Positions 14,531 to 22,628 of a DNA stretch of 23,396 bases are shown here, piece by piece. The translations under genes were made by a program, and so were the position numbers. The notes under the pieces were generated by a model. That model had not been told where the DNA came from, searched no databases, and was given only the letters and a program-made list of their open reading frames with translations. Source of the stretch: a virus; IMG/VR virus record IMGVR_UViG_3300025701_000911, positions 1 to 23,396 of that record. One strand, written 5' to 3'. Positions within the stretch are counted from its first letter, which is position 1, and each line of letters starts with the position of its first letter.

Positions 14531-16951
14531 ATGATTTATAAAAGTGTAAATAGTTCTTTCCCAAGTCAGGTTGTACCTGATGTAGAAAAGCAGAGTTATG
14601 ATTATGGTTACGAAGTAGGTAGAGCTATAGAAAACGAATGGTTCAGTGGTGATAGAGGCGCTGGAGCAGGTGGCAGATTTGGTAATAACTGGCAAAACTT
14701 TCATAGGTTACGTTTATATGCAAGAGGAGAGCAATCTGTTCAAAAGTACAAAGATGAATTATCTGTTAACGGTGATTTGTCTTATTTAAATTTAGACTGG
14801 CAACCAGTTGCTGTTTTATCTAAATTTGTGGATATTGTTGTTAACGGTATGGTTGATAAGGGTTATGAGATTAAATCTTACGCTACAGATCCTTACGCTT
14901 TAGAACAAAGAACGAAATACGCTGAAGGTTTAGCTGAAGACGCTTTCGCTAGTGATTTAATGGCTCAAGCTAAAGAGGTTACTGGTAAAGAATTTAAGAG
15001 AACAAGCTTTTCTGATGCTGAACTTCCAAAGAATCCAGAAGAGTTAGAGTTGCACATGCAATTGAATTATAAGCAAGCTGTTGAGATAGCTGAGGAAGAA
15101 GTAATAAATAACGTATTAGACTTTAACAAATATCCAGAAATAAAAAAGAGAGTTGCTCAAGATTTAACTGTATTAGGTATTGGAGCTGTTAAAACAGATT
15201 TTAATTTATCTGAAGGCGTAACTGTTAAATATGTTGACCCTGCTAACTTGGTATATTCTTATACAGAAGATCCAAACTTTGAAGACATATATTATGTTGG
15301 CGAAGTAAAAAGTGTTTCTTTGCAAGAGCTTAAAAAACAGTTCTCTGATTTAACTGATGAGGATTTAAAAGAAATAGAAAAAACATCACCAGTATCTAGT
15401 TACACTAGACAATATAATGGTCAAGATAATAACTATGATAACGTTCAGGTTTTATACTTTGAATACAAAACATATTCCAACCAAGTATTTAAAATAAAGA
15501 AAACAGATCAAGGTTTAGAAAAAGCTCTAGAAAAACCAGATACTTTTAATCCACCGAAAAACGACAACTTTGAAACAGTCTCTAGATCTATAGAAGTTTT
15601 ATACAGTGGAGCAAAGATATTAGGTCAAGATAAAATGCTTAGATGGGAGTTAGCTGAAAATATGACTAGACCTTATAGCGATCAAACTAGAGTAGATATG
15701 AATTACTCTATATCTGCGCCTAGAATGTATAAAGGTCGTATAGATAGTTTAGTTAGTAAGTGTATTGGTTTCGCTGATATGATTCAGATAACACACTTAA
15801 AGATACAACAAGTTTTATCTAAGATGGTTCCAGATGGAGTATTTGTAGATGTTGATGGTTTAGCTGAGGTTGACTTAGGTAACGGAACATCATATAATGC
15901 TCAAGAAGCTTTAAATATGTATTTCCAAACTGGTAGTATAGTTGGTAGATCTTTAACTCAAGACGGAGACTTGAACCACGGAAAAGTTCCAATACAAGAA
16001 CTACATTCTTCTTCTGGTATAAGTAAAATACAAGCGTTAATACAGACTTATCAATACTACTTGCAAATGATAAGAGATGTTACAGGTTTAAACGAAGCAA
16101 GAGATGGTAGTATGCCATCTAAAGACTCTCTAGTAGGTTTGCAAAAACTAGCAGCGGCAAACTCTAACGTTGCTACAAAACACATATTACAGTCTTTAAT
16201 GTACATAACTGTTAGAACATGTGAGAATATAAGTCTAAGGGTTGCTGATATGTTAAACTTCCCTTTAACTAAAAATGCTCTTATGAACGCTATTAGTTTT
16301 TCTAATGCTAATACTTTAGAGCAGATGAAGTTTTTAAACATGCACGAGTTTGGTATATTTTTAGAACTAGAACCTGAAGAGGAAGACAAACAATCTTTAG
16401 AGCAAAACATACAGATAGCACTTCAAAGTGGTGGTATAGATTTAGATGACGCTATAGATTTGAGAAACATATCTAATCTTAAATTAGCTAATCAACTATT
16501 GAAGCAGAAAAAGAAAAGAAAACAAAAAGAAGCACAACAGGCTCAACAAGCAAATATACAGGCTCAAGCTCAAGCAAATGCTGAGAATGCTGAAAAAGCT
16601 GCTTTAGCAGAACTTCAAAAACAACAAGCCTTAGCTCAAACAGAGTTACAAATAGAGCAAGGTAAATCTCAGTTCAAGATACAACAAATGCAACAAGAAG
16701 CTGAGATTAAAAAACAACTTATGGCTGAAGAGTTTAATTATCAAATGCAGCTAGCTAAAATAAAAGCTGAGGCTGAGAAAAATAAGCTGGATAGTATTGA
16801 AGATAGAAAAGACGAAAGAACAAAAATACAAGCCACTCAGCAGTCAGAGTTGATAAACCAAAGACAAACTGACTCTTTACCAAAGAATTTTGAATCATCA
16901 GGTAATGATGTTCTAGGTAGTTTTGGTTTAGGGTCTTTTGAGCCAAGATAA
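14531..16951 (+). CDS. Portal protein
   Basis: An 806-residue protein directly after terL. The start (SYDYGYEVGRAIENEWF) and the wing region (NFHRLRLYARGEQSVQKYKDEL, YLNLDWQPVAVLSKFVDIVVNGMVD) have the look of Bacteroidota-phage portals, which ring the capsid vertex as a dodecamer. The central stem-like part includes MYKGRIDSLVSKCIGFADMIQ and RDVTGLNEARDGS with the downstream helix KDSLVGLQKLAAANSN. Residues about 655-775 are a long Gln/Ala/Lys/Glu-rich coiled coil (QAQANAENAEKAALAELQKQQ), probably the extended barrel reaching into the capsid. The tail ends SFGLGSFEPR. The assignment rests on position, size and these segments; no alignment was run. Confidence 0.88.
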   Translation: MIYKSVNSSFPSQVVPDVEKQSYDYGYEVGRAIENEWFSGDRGAGAGGRFGNNWQNFHRLRLYARGEQSVQKYKDELSVNGDLSYLNLDWQPVAVLSKFVDIVVNGMVDKGYEIKSYATDPYALEQRTKYAEGLAEDAFASDLMAQAKEVTGKEFKRTSFSDAELPKNPEELELHMQLNYKQAVEIAEEEVINNVLDFNKYPEIKKRVAQDLTVLGIGAVKTDFNLSEGVTVKYVDPANLVYSYTEDPNFEDIYYVGEVKSVSLQELKKQFSDLTDEDLKEIEKTSPVSSYTRQYNGQDNNYDNVQVLYFEYKTYSNQVFKIKKTDQGLEKALEKPDTFNPPKNDNFETVSRSIEVLYSGAKILGQDKMLRWELAENMTRPYSDQTRVDMNYSISAPRMYKGRIDSLVSKCIGFADMIQITHLKIQQVLSKMVPDGVFVDVDGLAEVDLGNGTSYNAQEALNMYFQTGSIVGRSLTQDGDLNHGKVPIQELHSSSGISKIQALIQTYQYYLQMIRDVTGLNEARDGSMPSKDSLVGLQKLAAANSNVATKHILQSLMYITVRTCENISLRVADMLNFPLTKNALMNAISFSNANTLEQMKFLNMHEFGIFLELEPEEEDKQSLEQNIQIALQSGGIDLDDAIDLRNISNLKLANQLLKQKKKRKQKEAQQAQQANIQAQAQANAENAEKAALAELQKQQALAQTELQIEQGKSQFKIQQMQQEAEIKKQLMAEEFNYQMQLAKIKAEAEKNKLDSIEDRKDERTKIQATQQSELINQRQTDSLPKNFESSGNDVLGSFGLGSFEPR

Positions 16952-16980
16952 AAAAACAAATTATTTAATTATATTATATT

Positions 16981-18132
16981 ATGTCAGAAGTGAAACAAGA
17001 AGGAGACTTTAAAATAAAGTCTAAACCTAAAAAACCTAAAAACTTAGGTCAAGAAAACAGTGTTACTAAGGTAGATATACCAAAGATAGACACAGAATCT
17101 CAAGGAGAAATTATCCCAGACGTTGTTAAAGTTGATTTAACCGAAAACCAAACAACAAGCGAAAATGTTACAGAAGAAGTTATAGAAGACAGTTCTTCTG
17201 AAGAATCTTTAAACGTTATACAAGAAATAATTGAAGATGAAATAAAAGAAGACGTCGAAAACTTAGAAGAACAATTTGACAACGCTTTAACTAACAACGA
17301 AAAAACAGGTGCTAAACTACCTGAAAACATAGAGAAGTTAGTTGCCTTTATGGAAGAAACAGGTGGAAACATAAATGATTACGTTAGATTAAACACCGAT
17401 TACTCTAACATAGATAACAATACTTTATTGAGAGAGTATTACAAAAAAACAAAACCACACTTAGATAGTGAGGATATAAATATAATCATGGAAGATTTTT
17501 CGTATGACGAAGAATTAGATGATGAAAGAGATATACGTAAAACAAAAATAGCGTATAAAGAAGAGGTTGCAAAAGCTAGAAACTTTTTAGAGGAAACCAA
17601 GAGTAAATACTACGACGAAATCAAGTTGAGACCCGGCGTAACTCAGGACCAACAAAAAGCTATGGACTTTTTTAACCGATATAAAGAAGATCAAGAAGCT
17701 GCTAAACAAAAGCACAGCAAATTTGTACAACAAACTAACAATTTATTAAACGACAATTTCAAAGGTTTTGATTTCAATGTCGGAGAAAAGAAGTTTAGAT
17801 ACGGTATAAAAAACGCTAAAAGCGTAGCTGAAGCTCAATCTGATATTTCTAATTTTATAGGGAAGTTCCTTGGTAAAGACGGAAGTATTGAAGACGCTAA
17901 AGGTTACCACAAAGCTTTGTATGCAGCGCGAAATGCTGACACGATAGCACAACATTTTTATGAGCAAGGTAAAGCTGACGCAGTAAAAGACGTTGTGGCT
18001 AAATCAAAAAACATAAGTACTGAACCTAGGCAAAACGCTAGCGGTAATGTATTTATTAACGGTTTAAAAGTAAAAGCAATTAGCGGTCTTGACTCTTCAA
18101 AACTAAAGATAAAAACAAAAAAATTTAACTAA
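16981..18132 (+). CDS. Putative capsid scaffolding protein
   Basis: A 383-residue protein between portal and MCP, the usual place of the scaffold. Residues 1-30 are basic (KIKSKPKKPKN), about 35-105 are strongly acidic and probably disordered (TEEVIEDSSSEESLNV...DEIKEDVENLEEQ), the middle is helical and acidic with coiled-coil character (EEVAKARNFLEETKSKYYDE, FFNRYKEDQEAAKQKHSKF), and the end is basic (SGLDSSKLKIKTKKFN), as in scaffolds that dock on the inner capsid surface through a C-terminal helix-turn-helix. No protease motif was seen. It starts after the leader ATTTAATTATATTATATT-ATG. Confidence 0.68.
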   Translation: MSEVKQEGDFKIKSKPKKPKNLGQENSVTKVDIPKIDTESQGEIIPDVVKVDLTENQTTSENVTEEVIEDSSSEESLNVIQEIIEDEIKEDVENLEEQFDNALTNNEKTGAKLPENIEKLVAFMEETGGNINDYVRLNTDYSNIDNNTLLREYYKKTKPHLDSEDINIIMEDFSYDEELDDERDIRKTKIAYKEEVAKARNFLEETKSKYYDEIKLRPGVTQDQQKAMDFFNRYKEDQEAAKQKHSKFVQQTNNLLNDNFKGFDFNVGEKKFRYGIKNAKSVAEAQSDISNFIGKFLGKDGSIEDAKGYHKALYAARNADTIAQHFYEQGKADAVKDVVAKSKNISTEPRQNASGNVFINGLKVKAISGLDSSKLKIKTKKFN

Positions 18133-18145
18133 AAAACTTTAAATT

Positions 18146-19597
18146 ATGGCTTTAAGTCCTGCTTTCGGTTCAATTAAACCGAGTCAAAAACAACAAATTT
18201 TAGAATCTAACTTCTTATCATTTAACGGTGGTTCAGGAGCTGGAGATTCAAACACATTCGCACAACAGTATTTACCAGAGATCTACGAACAAGAAGTAGA
18301 GCGTTATGGAAACAGAACTTTATCTGGATTCTTACGTATGGTTGGTGCTGAGATGCCAATGACTTCTGATCAAGTAATTTGGTCTGAACAAAACAGATTA
18401 CACGTTGCTTACAACGATGTAGCTAACGACGGAACTAACACTTTAACTTTTACGGTTGGTGGTTCTGGAGATGCATTTGTAGAAAACGTAATTTCTAAAA
18501 ACCAAACTGTTGTGATCTTAGATCCAGCTGGTCTAGAATTAAAAGCTTTAGTAACTGAATCTTCTCAGACTGGTTCTACTGCTACTATCGAGGTTGCTCC
18601 TTATACTGCTGCTAACACTGGTGCTTTAGCTGCTACAGGATTAAAAATCTTTGTGTACGGTTCTGAATATGGAAAAGGATCTAGCATTGCTAACTCTACT
18701 GGAGCTACTGATGTAAACGGTTACAAATCTATCACTCCTTCTTTTACTCAACACTCTAACTCTCCTATCATTATCAGAAATAAATATGTAGTTTCTGGAT
18801 CTGATATGGCTCAGATTGGATGGGTTGAAGTAGCTACTGAAGATGGTGCTTCTGGATATTTATGGTATTTAAAAGCTGAGTCTGAAACTAGATTACGTTT
18901 TGAAGACTACTTGGAAATGTCTGTAGTTGAAGGTGAAAAAGCTGCTGCTTCTTCTGGAGCTGAAGCTGCTGGAGTAAAAGGTACTCAAGGTTTATTTGCT
19001 GCTATCAAAGATAGAGGTAATGTAAATGTTGGTTTTACTGCTGCAACTGGATTAGCTGCTTTTGATGAGATCTTGAAAAACTTAGATACTCAAGGAGCTA
19101 TTGAAGAGAACATGTTATTCTTAAACAGACAAACTGCTTTAGATTTTGATGACATGCTATCTGACATCTCTTCTGGAAACAACGGAGGTACTGCTTATGG
19201 ATTATTTGAAAATTCAGAAGATATGGCATTAAACTTAGGATTCTCAGGATTCAGAAGAGGTTCTTACGACTTCTACAAGACTGACTGGAAATACTTAAAC
19301 GACGCATCTACTCGTGGAGCAATTCAAGGAGCTGTTGCAAGTGTTGAAGGTGTATTAATTCCTGCTGGAACTTCTACAGTTTATGACCAAATCTTAGGAA
19401 CTAACATCAGACGTCCTTTCTTACACGTAAGATATAGAGCTTCTCAAGCTGATGATAGAAGAATGAAAACTTGGTTAACTGGTTCTGCTGGTGGAGCTTT
19501 CACTTCTGACTTAGATGCAATGGAAGTAAACTTCTTATCTGAAAGATGTTTATGTGTACAAGGTGCTAACAACTTTGTATTATTCCAAGGAGTATAA
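18146..19597 (+). CDS. Major capsid protein (probably HK97 fold)
   Basis: A 483-residue protein following the scaffold candidate. The start (SIKPSQKQQILESNFLSFNGG...TFAQQYLPEIYEQEVERYGNRTLSGFLRMVGAEMP) and the end (RPFLHVRYRASQADDRRMKTWLTGSAGGAF...MEVNFLSERCLCVQGANNFVLFQG) are as expected for a capsid subunit. Codon use is visibly more biased than in the neighbours (TCT, GCT, ACT, GGA, and C-ending AAC/TAC/TTC), which suits the most abundant virion protein. A hairpin follows the stop by 14 nt. It is the likeliest client of the phage chaperonin by analogy with T4 gp23 and gp31. The HK97 fold is inferred from family knowledge, not visible directly. Confidence 0.88.
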   Translation: MALSPAFGSIKPSQKQQILESNFLSFNGGSGAGDSNTFAQQYLPEIYEQEVERYGNRTLSGFLRMVGAEMPMTSDQVIWSEQNRLHVAYNDVANDGTNTLTFTVGGSGDAFVENVISKNQTVVILDPAGLELKALVTESSQTGSTATIEVAPYTAANTGALAATGLKIFVYGSEYGKGSSIANSTGATDVNGYKSITPSFTQHSNSPIIIRNKYVVSGSDMAQIGWVEVATEDGASGYLWYLKAESETRLRFEDYLEMSVVEGEKAAASSGAEAAGVKGTQGLFAAIKDRGNVNVGFTAATGLAAFDEILKNLDTQGAIEENMLFLNRQTALDFDDMLSDISSGNNGGTAYGLFENSEDMALNLGFSGFRRGSYDFYKTDWKYLNDASTRGAIQGAVASVEGVLIPAGTSTVYDQILGTNIRRPFLHVRYRASQADDRRMKTWLTGSAGGAFTSDLDAMEVNFLSERCLCVQGANNFVLFQGV

Positions 19598-19611
19598 CTC
19601 ACATGTAATAC

Positions 19612-19647
19612 TTACCCTCGTTGAACTGACGGGGGTAAATATTACCC
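19612..19647 (+). terminator. Hairpins after the MCP gene (two mutually exclusive stems)
   Basis: TTACCCTCG (19612-19620) can pair with CGGGGGTAA (19630-19638), a 9-bp stem with one T-G wobble and a 9-nt loop. The same right arm also contains GGGTAA (19633-19638), which can pair perfectly with TTACCC (19642-19647) around a 3-nt loop. No clean poly-T follows, so this may be a weak terminator, an mRNA-stabilising 3' end or a processing site separating the MCP message from the downstream genes. Confidence 0.65.
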
Positions 19648-19675
19648 TTATTAAACTATTAAATTTTATTATATT

Positions 19676-20503
19676 ATGGCTAAACAAGCTACAGCAAAAA
19701 AAGCTGAGGTTGCTCCTCAGAAACCAACTGTTCAAGAAAACAAAACAGTTCAAAAACAACAAGTGAAACCATCTTGGGAAATAAAAGATAGAACATATAT
19801 TTTAACTAGAGGCATTAGCCCATTAACATATACAATACCATCTAGACATACATCAAAGCATGCTTTATTGTATTTTGATAAAGAGTCTGGTGAACAAAAA
19901 GAAATTAGATATGCGACTAACCAGTCATCTCCATTTAAAAAAGAACAAGAAGGAGAAGCTACATTAGGTCACATAATTTTTAGCAATGGTACATTAATGG
20001 TACCTAAAGAAAAACAAAACTTACAAAAGTTATTATCTCTATATCATCCACTAAAAAACAGAATATACGCAGAGTTTAGTCCTGTTGAAGTTGCTGAAGA
20101 TGAATTAGATATATTAGACTTACAAATAGATGCTATGACAGCGGCAAGATCGATAGATATAGACCACGCTGAAGCAATAATGAGAGTAGAACACGGTTCC
20201 TCAGTTAATTCTATGAGCTCTAAGGAGATTAAAAGAGATTTATTATTATTCGCTAGGAATAATCCTAGTATGTTCTTAGAGTTAGCGAATGATGAAAATG
20301 TACAATTAAGAAACTTTGCTGTTAAAGCGGCTGAAGCTGGAATAATTAAACTATCTCAAGATCAAAGAACTTTTTCATGGGGATCAAATGGTAGAAAATT
20401 AATGAATGTACCTTTTGATGAAAACCCTTACTCTGCATTTGCAGCCTTCTTAAAAACAGATGAAGGTGTTGAAATTTATAGATCTATAGAGAAAAATTTA
20501 TAA
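19676..20503 (+). CDS. Conserved capsid-adjacent virion protein, unknown role
   Basis: A 275-residue protein. Residues 1-35 are a low-complexity Ala/Lys/Gln linker (KQATAKKAEVAPQKPTVQ). About 35-125 form a beta-rich domain (SWEIKDRTYILTRGISPLTYTIPSRH...HALLYFD...GHIIFSNGTLMVPKEKQNLQKLLSLYHPLKN). The C-terminal half is helical, with ARSIDIDHAEAIMRVEHG, KRDLLLFARNNPSMFLELAND and a winged-helix-like ending (AAEAGIIKLSQDQRTFSWGSNGR). The short upstream ATG frame (19554) overlaps the MCP and is not used. Flanking hairpins on both sides suggest separately controlled expression. A head-vertex or head-fibre role is possible from position; no family was named with confidence. Confidence 0.68.
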   Translation: MAKQATAKKAEVAPQKPTVQENKTVQKQQVKPSWEIKDRTYILTRGISPLTYTIPSRHTSKHALLYFDKESGEQKEIRYATNQSSPFKKEQEGEATLGHIIFSNGTLMVPKEKQNLQKLLSLYHPLKNRIYAEFSPVEVAEDELDILDLQIDAMTAARSIDIDHAEAIMRVEHGSSVNSMSSKEIKRDLLLFARNNPSMFLELANDENVQLRNFAVKAAEAGIIKLSQDQRTFSWGSNGRKLMNVPFDENPYSAFAAFLKTDEGVEIYRSIEKNL

Positions 20504-20521
20504 AAACAAGTAATATTAATT

Positions 20522-20552
20522 ATAGCTGGTGGCAAAAATTGTTACCGGCTAT
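20522..20552 (+). terminator. Strong hairpin followed by TTTT
   Basis: ATAGCTGGTGGCAA (20522-20535) pairs with TTGTTACCGGCTAT (20539-20552) over 14 positions (three G-T wobbles) around an AAA loop, and TTT continues to 20555. It lies 19 nt after the preceding stop and 16 nt before the next ATG, so it is a good candidate intrinsic terminator or transcript-attenuating stem. It also argues against the in-frame GTG at 20529, which lies inside the stem, as a start. Confidence 0.7.
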
Positions 20553-20567
20553 TTTAAAAACAAAAAA

Positions 20568-21257
20568 ATGGCAATTAACATAGACTCAGTCTACAAGAGC
20601 GTTCTAGTTATCCTAGAGCAGGAAAAAAGAGGTGTTTTAACACCTACTGAATTTAACAAGATAGCTGCTCAGGCACAGCAAGAAATTTTTACTCAGTACT
20701 TTGACGAGTTGAATCAATTGTTAAGAATGGCACAAACTTCTTTAGCTTATGCTGATAGAATGGCTTTGTTAGATGAAAAAATATCTTTATTTAAAAGAGA
20801 GGAATCCATAGCTTTAACAAGTGGTAAAGCAACACTACCTACTCAGGTTCAAGAGCTTGGGTCTGTTGTTTACAAAAACAGAGAGGTTCAAAGAATACAA
20901 AAACACGAGCTATATACAACCAATCAATCACCACTGACTGCTCCAACAGAGTATTATCCAGTGTATATATACGAGAACAAAGTAGTGACTATATATCCAA
21001 CTACAGTTACAGGAGATATTGATGTAAATTATCTTAAGTACCCTAGCGATCCTAAGTGGGGTTTTACTATAGATCCAAATCTAGGCAACTATGTGTACAA
21101 TAGTATAAGTTCTGTTGATTTCGAGTTACACCAATCAGATCAACCATTATTGATAGACAAGGTGTTAGGTTATGCGGGTGTTATGACTAAAGATCAATTA
21201 TCTTTATCTATAGCTTCGCAAAAAGAACAACAAATTAACGCTGACGGGCAAAAATAA
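20568..21257 (+). CDS. Connector/ring-like protein, family A copy 1
   Basis: A 229-residue protein from ATG 20568 (MAINIDSVYKSVL). A GTG 13 codons upstream is in frame but lies in a hairpin, and the paralogue at 21864 begins MAINVDTVYKTVL, which fixes this start. Features: EQEKRGVLTPTEFNKIAAQAQQEIFTQYFDELNQ in the N-terminal helices, YADRMALLDEKISLF, then a beta domain (YYPVYIYENKVVTIYPTTVTGDIDVNYLKYP...WGF) and C-terminal ELHQSDQPLLIDKVLGYAGV. The helix-rich start followed by a small beta domain fits head-tail connector or tail-ring proteins of podovirus-like or crAss-like phages. Assignment rests on position after the capsid genes and on its paralogue. Confidence 0.72.
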   Translation: MAINIDSVYKSVLVILEQEKRGVLTPTEFNKIAAQAQQEIFTQYFDELNQLLRMAQTSLAYADRMALLDEKISLFKREESIALTSGKATLPTQVQELGSVVYKNREVQRIQKHELYTTNQSPLTAPTEYYPVYIYENKVVTIYPTTVTGDIDVNYLKYPSDPKWGFTIDPNLGNYVYNSISSVDFELHQSDQPLLIDKVLGYAGVMTKDQLSLSIASQKEQQINADGQK

Positions 21258-21263
21258 TAAAAA

Positions 21264-21845
21264 ATGGCAGATACAAGTATAACAAACGCTTTTATATCTC
21301 TAAATGATATAATAAATAACTTTATAATTTCATACACTGGACCTGGTAAATTGATACCTGATTCTAAAAGAACCGAAGTTGTATTTCACGCTAGAAGATC
21401 TCTCCAAGAGTTTTCTTATGAAACATTGAAAGGTCAATTTTTAATAGAAGAGCCTACAGCTACATCTCCATATCCTTTACCAAAAGATTACGTAGCTATG
21501 GTAACAGTGCAAGCTAATAACGTAGAATTTACTGAGTCATCTGTAAATCCTCCTGCTCCAGAAGAATATTTTATTGATTATGCAAATAAGCAAATCATAT
21601 TAAACGGTGGTAATGTTGGTGACAATTGGTTTAAAGTTAAGTACTTATCAAACGCTTTGACTACGGATGAATCAGCAGCTATTCCTAAGTTAGCAGAAGA
21701 GGCTTTATACTCTTGTATTGTTTATGCGATACTTGCTAATAGAGAAAAAACAAACCCAGGTTTACTACAAAGACTATTAATAGAAAAGACAGATAAATTA
21801 GAAAAAGCAAAATCAAGACTAGTTTTCACTAATTTTTCTTCTTAA
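21264..21845 (+). CDS. Connector/ring-like protein, family B copy 1
   Basis: A 193-residue protein. The N-terminus has SLNDIINNFIISYTGPGKLIP and VVFHARRSLQEFSYETL, then a short beta segment with PLPKDYVAMVTV, and a C-terminal helical part (KLAEEALYSCIVYAILANREKTNPGLLQRLLIEKTDKLEKAKSRL). The N-terminal helices are clearly shared with the last gene of the window (LNDIVNNFIVAY.GDGKLI, IVFHAKRAVQELSYDTF, IPQDYVNYV). It starts 6 nt after family A copy 1. The 'helices, Pro-Lys-Asp-Tyr-Val turn, beta, helices' layout fits a head-completion or tail adaptor ring, by inference from position. Confidence 0.7.
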   Translation: MADTSITNAFISLNDIINNFIISYTGPGKLIPDSKRTEVVFHARRSLQEFSYETLKGQFLIEEPTATSPYPLPKDYVAMVTVQANNVEFTESSVNPPAPEEYFIDYANKQIILNGGNVGDNWFKVKYLSNALTTDESAAIPKLAEEALYSCIVYAILANREKTNPGLLQRLLIEKTDKLEKAKSRLVFTNFSS

Positions 21846-21863
21846 TAAAAAACAAGGAAAATT

Positions 21864-22625
21864 ATGGCTATAAATGTCGATACTGTATATAAGACGGTTT
21901 TATTAATATTAAACAAAGAACAGCGTGGTTATATGACACCTGATGAGTTCAATAAAGTAGCTACTCAGGTTCAATTAGATATATTTGAGCGTTATTTTGA
22001 TGATCTAAACCAGCAAATTAAAGTTGGTCAAACAAGTAGAGAGTACGCTGACAGAGTTTTAGATGTTGATGAGAAGATAGCTGTTTTCAAGGTTAGAGGT
22101 GATTGCGATTATTTAGGTGATGGGGTTTTTAAACTACCTGTTTCTTATAATGGAGTCTCTACAAATGGAACAGCTGTTTACAAGTTAGGTGTTGTAACTT
22201 ACAATGATCCTGATATAGGAGATAGTGTTGAGGTAGAAAGGTTAACCTCTAAACAGTTTTACGAAAACCAAAGATCAGATTTAACTAGATCTTCTAGAAA
22301 CTTCCCTACTTATGTTTACGAAAACGAGACTAATACAAATAGAAAAACAATAAAAGTTAGTCCTTCAACTATAACAAATAATGTAGTCGCTGATTTTATT
22401 AGAAAACCTAAAAATGTTGTTTGGGGTTACAGTGTTGGTAGCCTTGGTCAATATGTATATGATGGTGACGCTGATGTTTCTACACAGATAGAGCTACATC
22501 CATCAGAGCAAGTTAATGTTATTTTAAAAATACTTTTATATTCTGGTATAATAGTTAGAGATCCTCAAATAATTCAAGCGGCGGCTTCTGAAGTACAGAA
22601 AAACGAAATAAACCAAAAAAGCTAG
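21864..22625 (+). CDS. Connector/ring-like protein, family A copy 2
   Basis: A 253-residue paralogue of the 20568 gene: MAINVDTVYKTVLLILNKEQRG, MTPDEFNKVATQVQLDIFERYFDDLNQQ, YADRVLDVDEKIAVF, FPTYVYENE...IKVSPSTITNNVVADFIRKPKNVVWGYSV and QIELHPSEQVNVILKILLYSGI align along the whole length. It is longer in the middle (about residues 75-110: DYLGDGVFKLPVSYNGVST). It starts after AAAAAACAAGGAAAATT-ATG; the AAGGA there is a rare Shine-Dalgarno-like stretch in this window. Two differing copies suggest stacked, non-identical rings. Confidence 0.72.
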   Translation: MAINVDTVYKTVLLILNKEQRGYMTPDEFNKVATQVQLDIFERYFDDLNQQIKVGQTSREYADRVLDVDEKIAVFKVRGDCDYLGDGVFKLPVSYNGVSTNGTAVYKLGVVTYNDPDIGDSVEVERLTSKQFYENQRSDLTRSSRNFPTYVYENETNTNRKTIKVSPSTITNNVVADFIRKPKNVVWGYSVGSLGQYVYDGDADVSTQIELHPSEQVNVILKILLYSGIIVRDPQIIQAAASEVQKNEINQKS

Positions 22626-22628
22626 TAA

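Noticed and set aside
16057-16410. 117-codon minus-strand frame inside the portal gene
   Set aside because: Antisense shadow of a well-supported gene, with no start context and no recognisable motifs. The same applies to minus frames at 1126-1353, 1971-2324, 6438-6668, 17100-17372 and elsewhere.
19554-19766. 70-codon plus-strand frame across the MCP end
   Set aside because: It overlaps the MCP end, the hairpin region and the start of the next gene in another frame; composition is that of AT-rich intergenic sequence.
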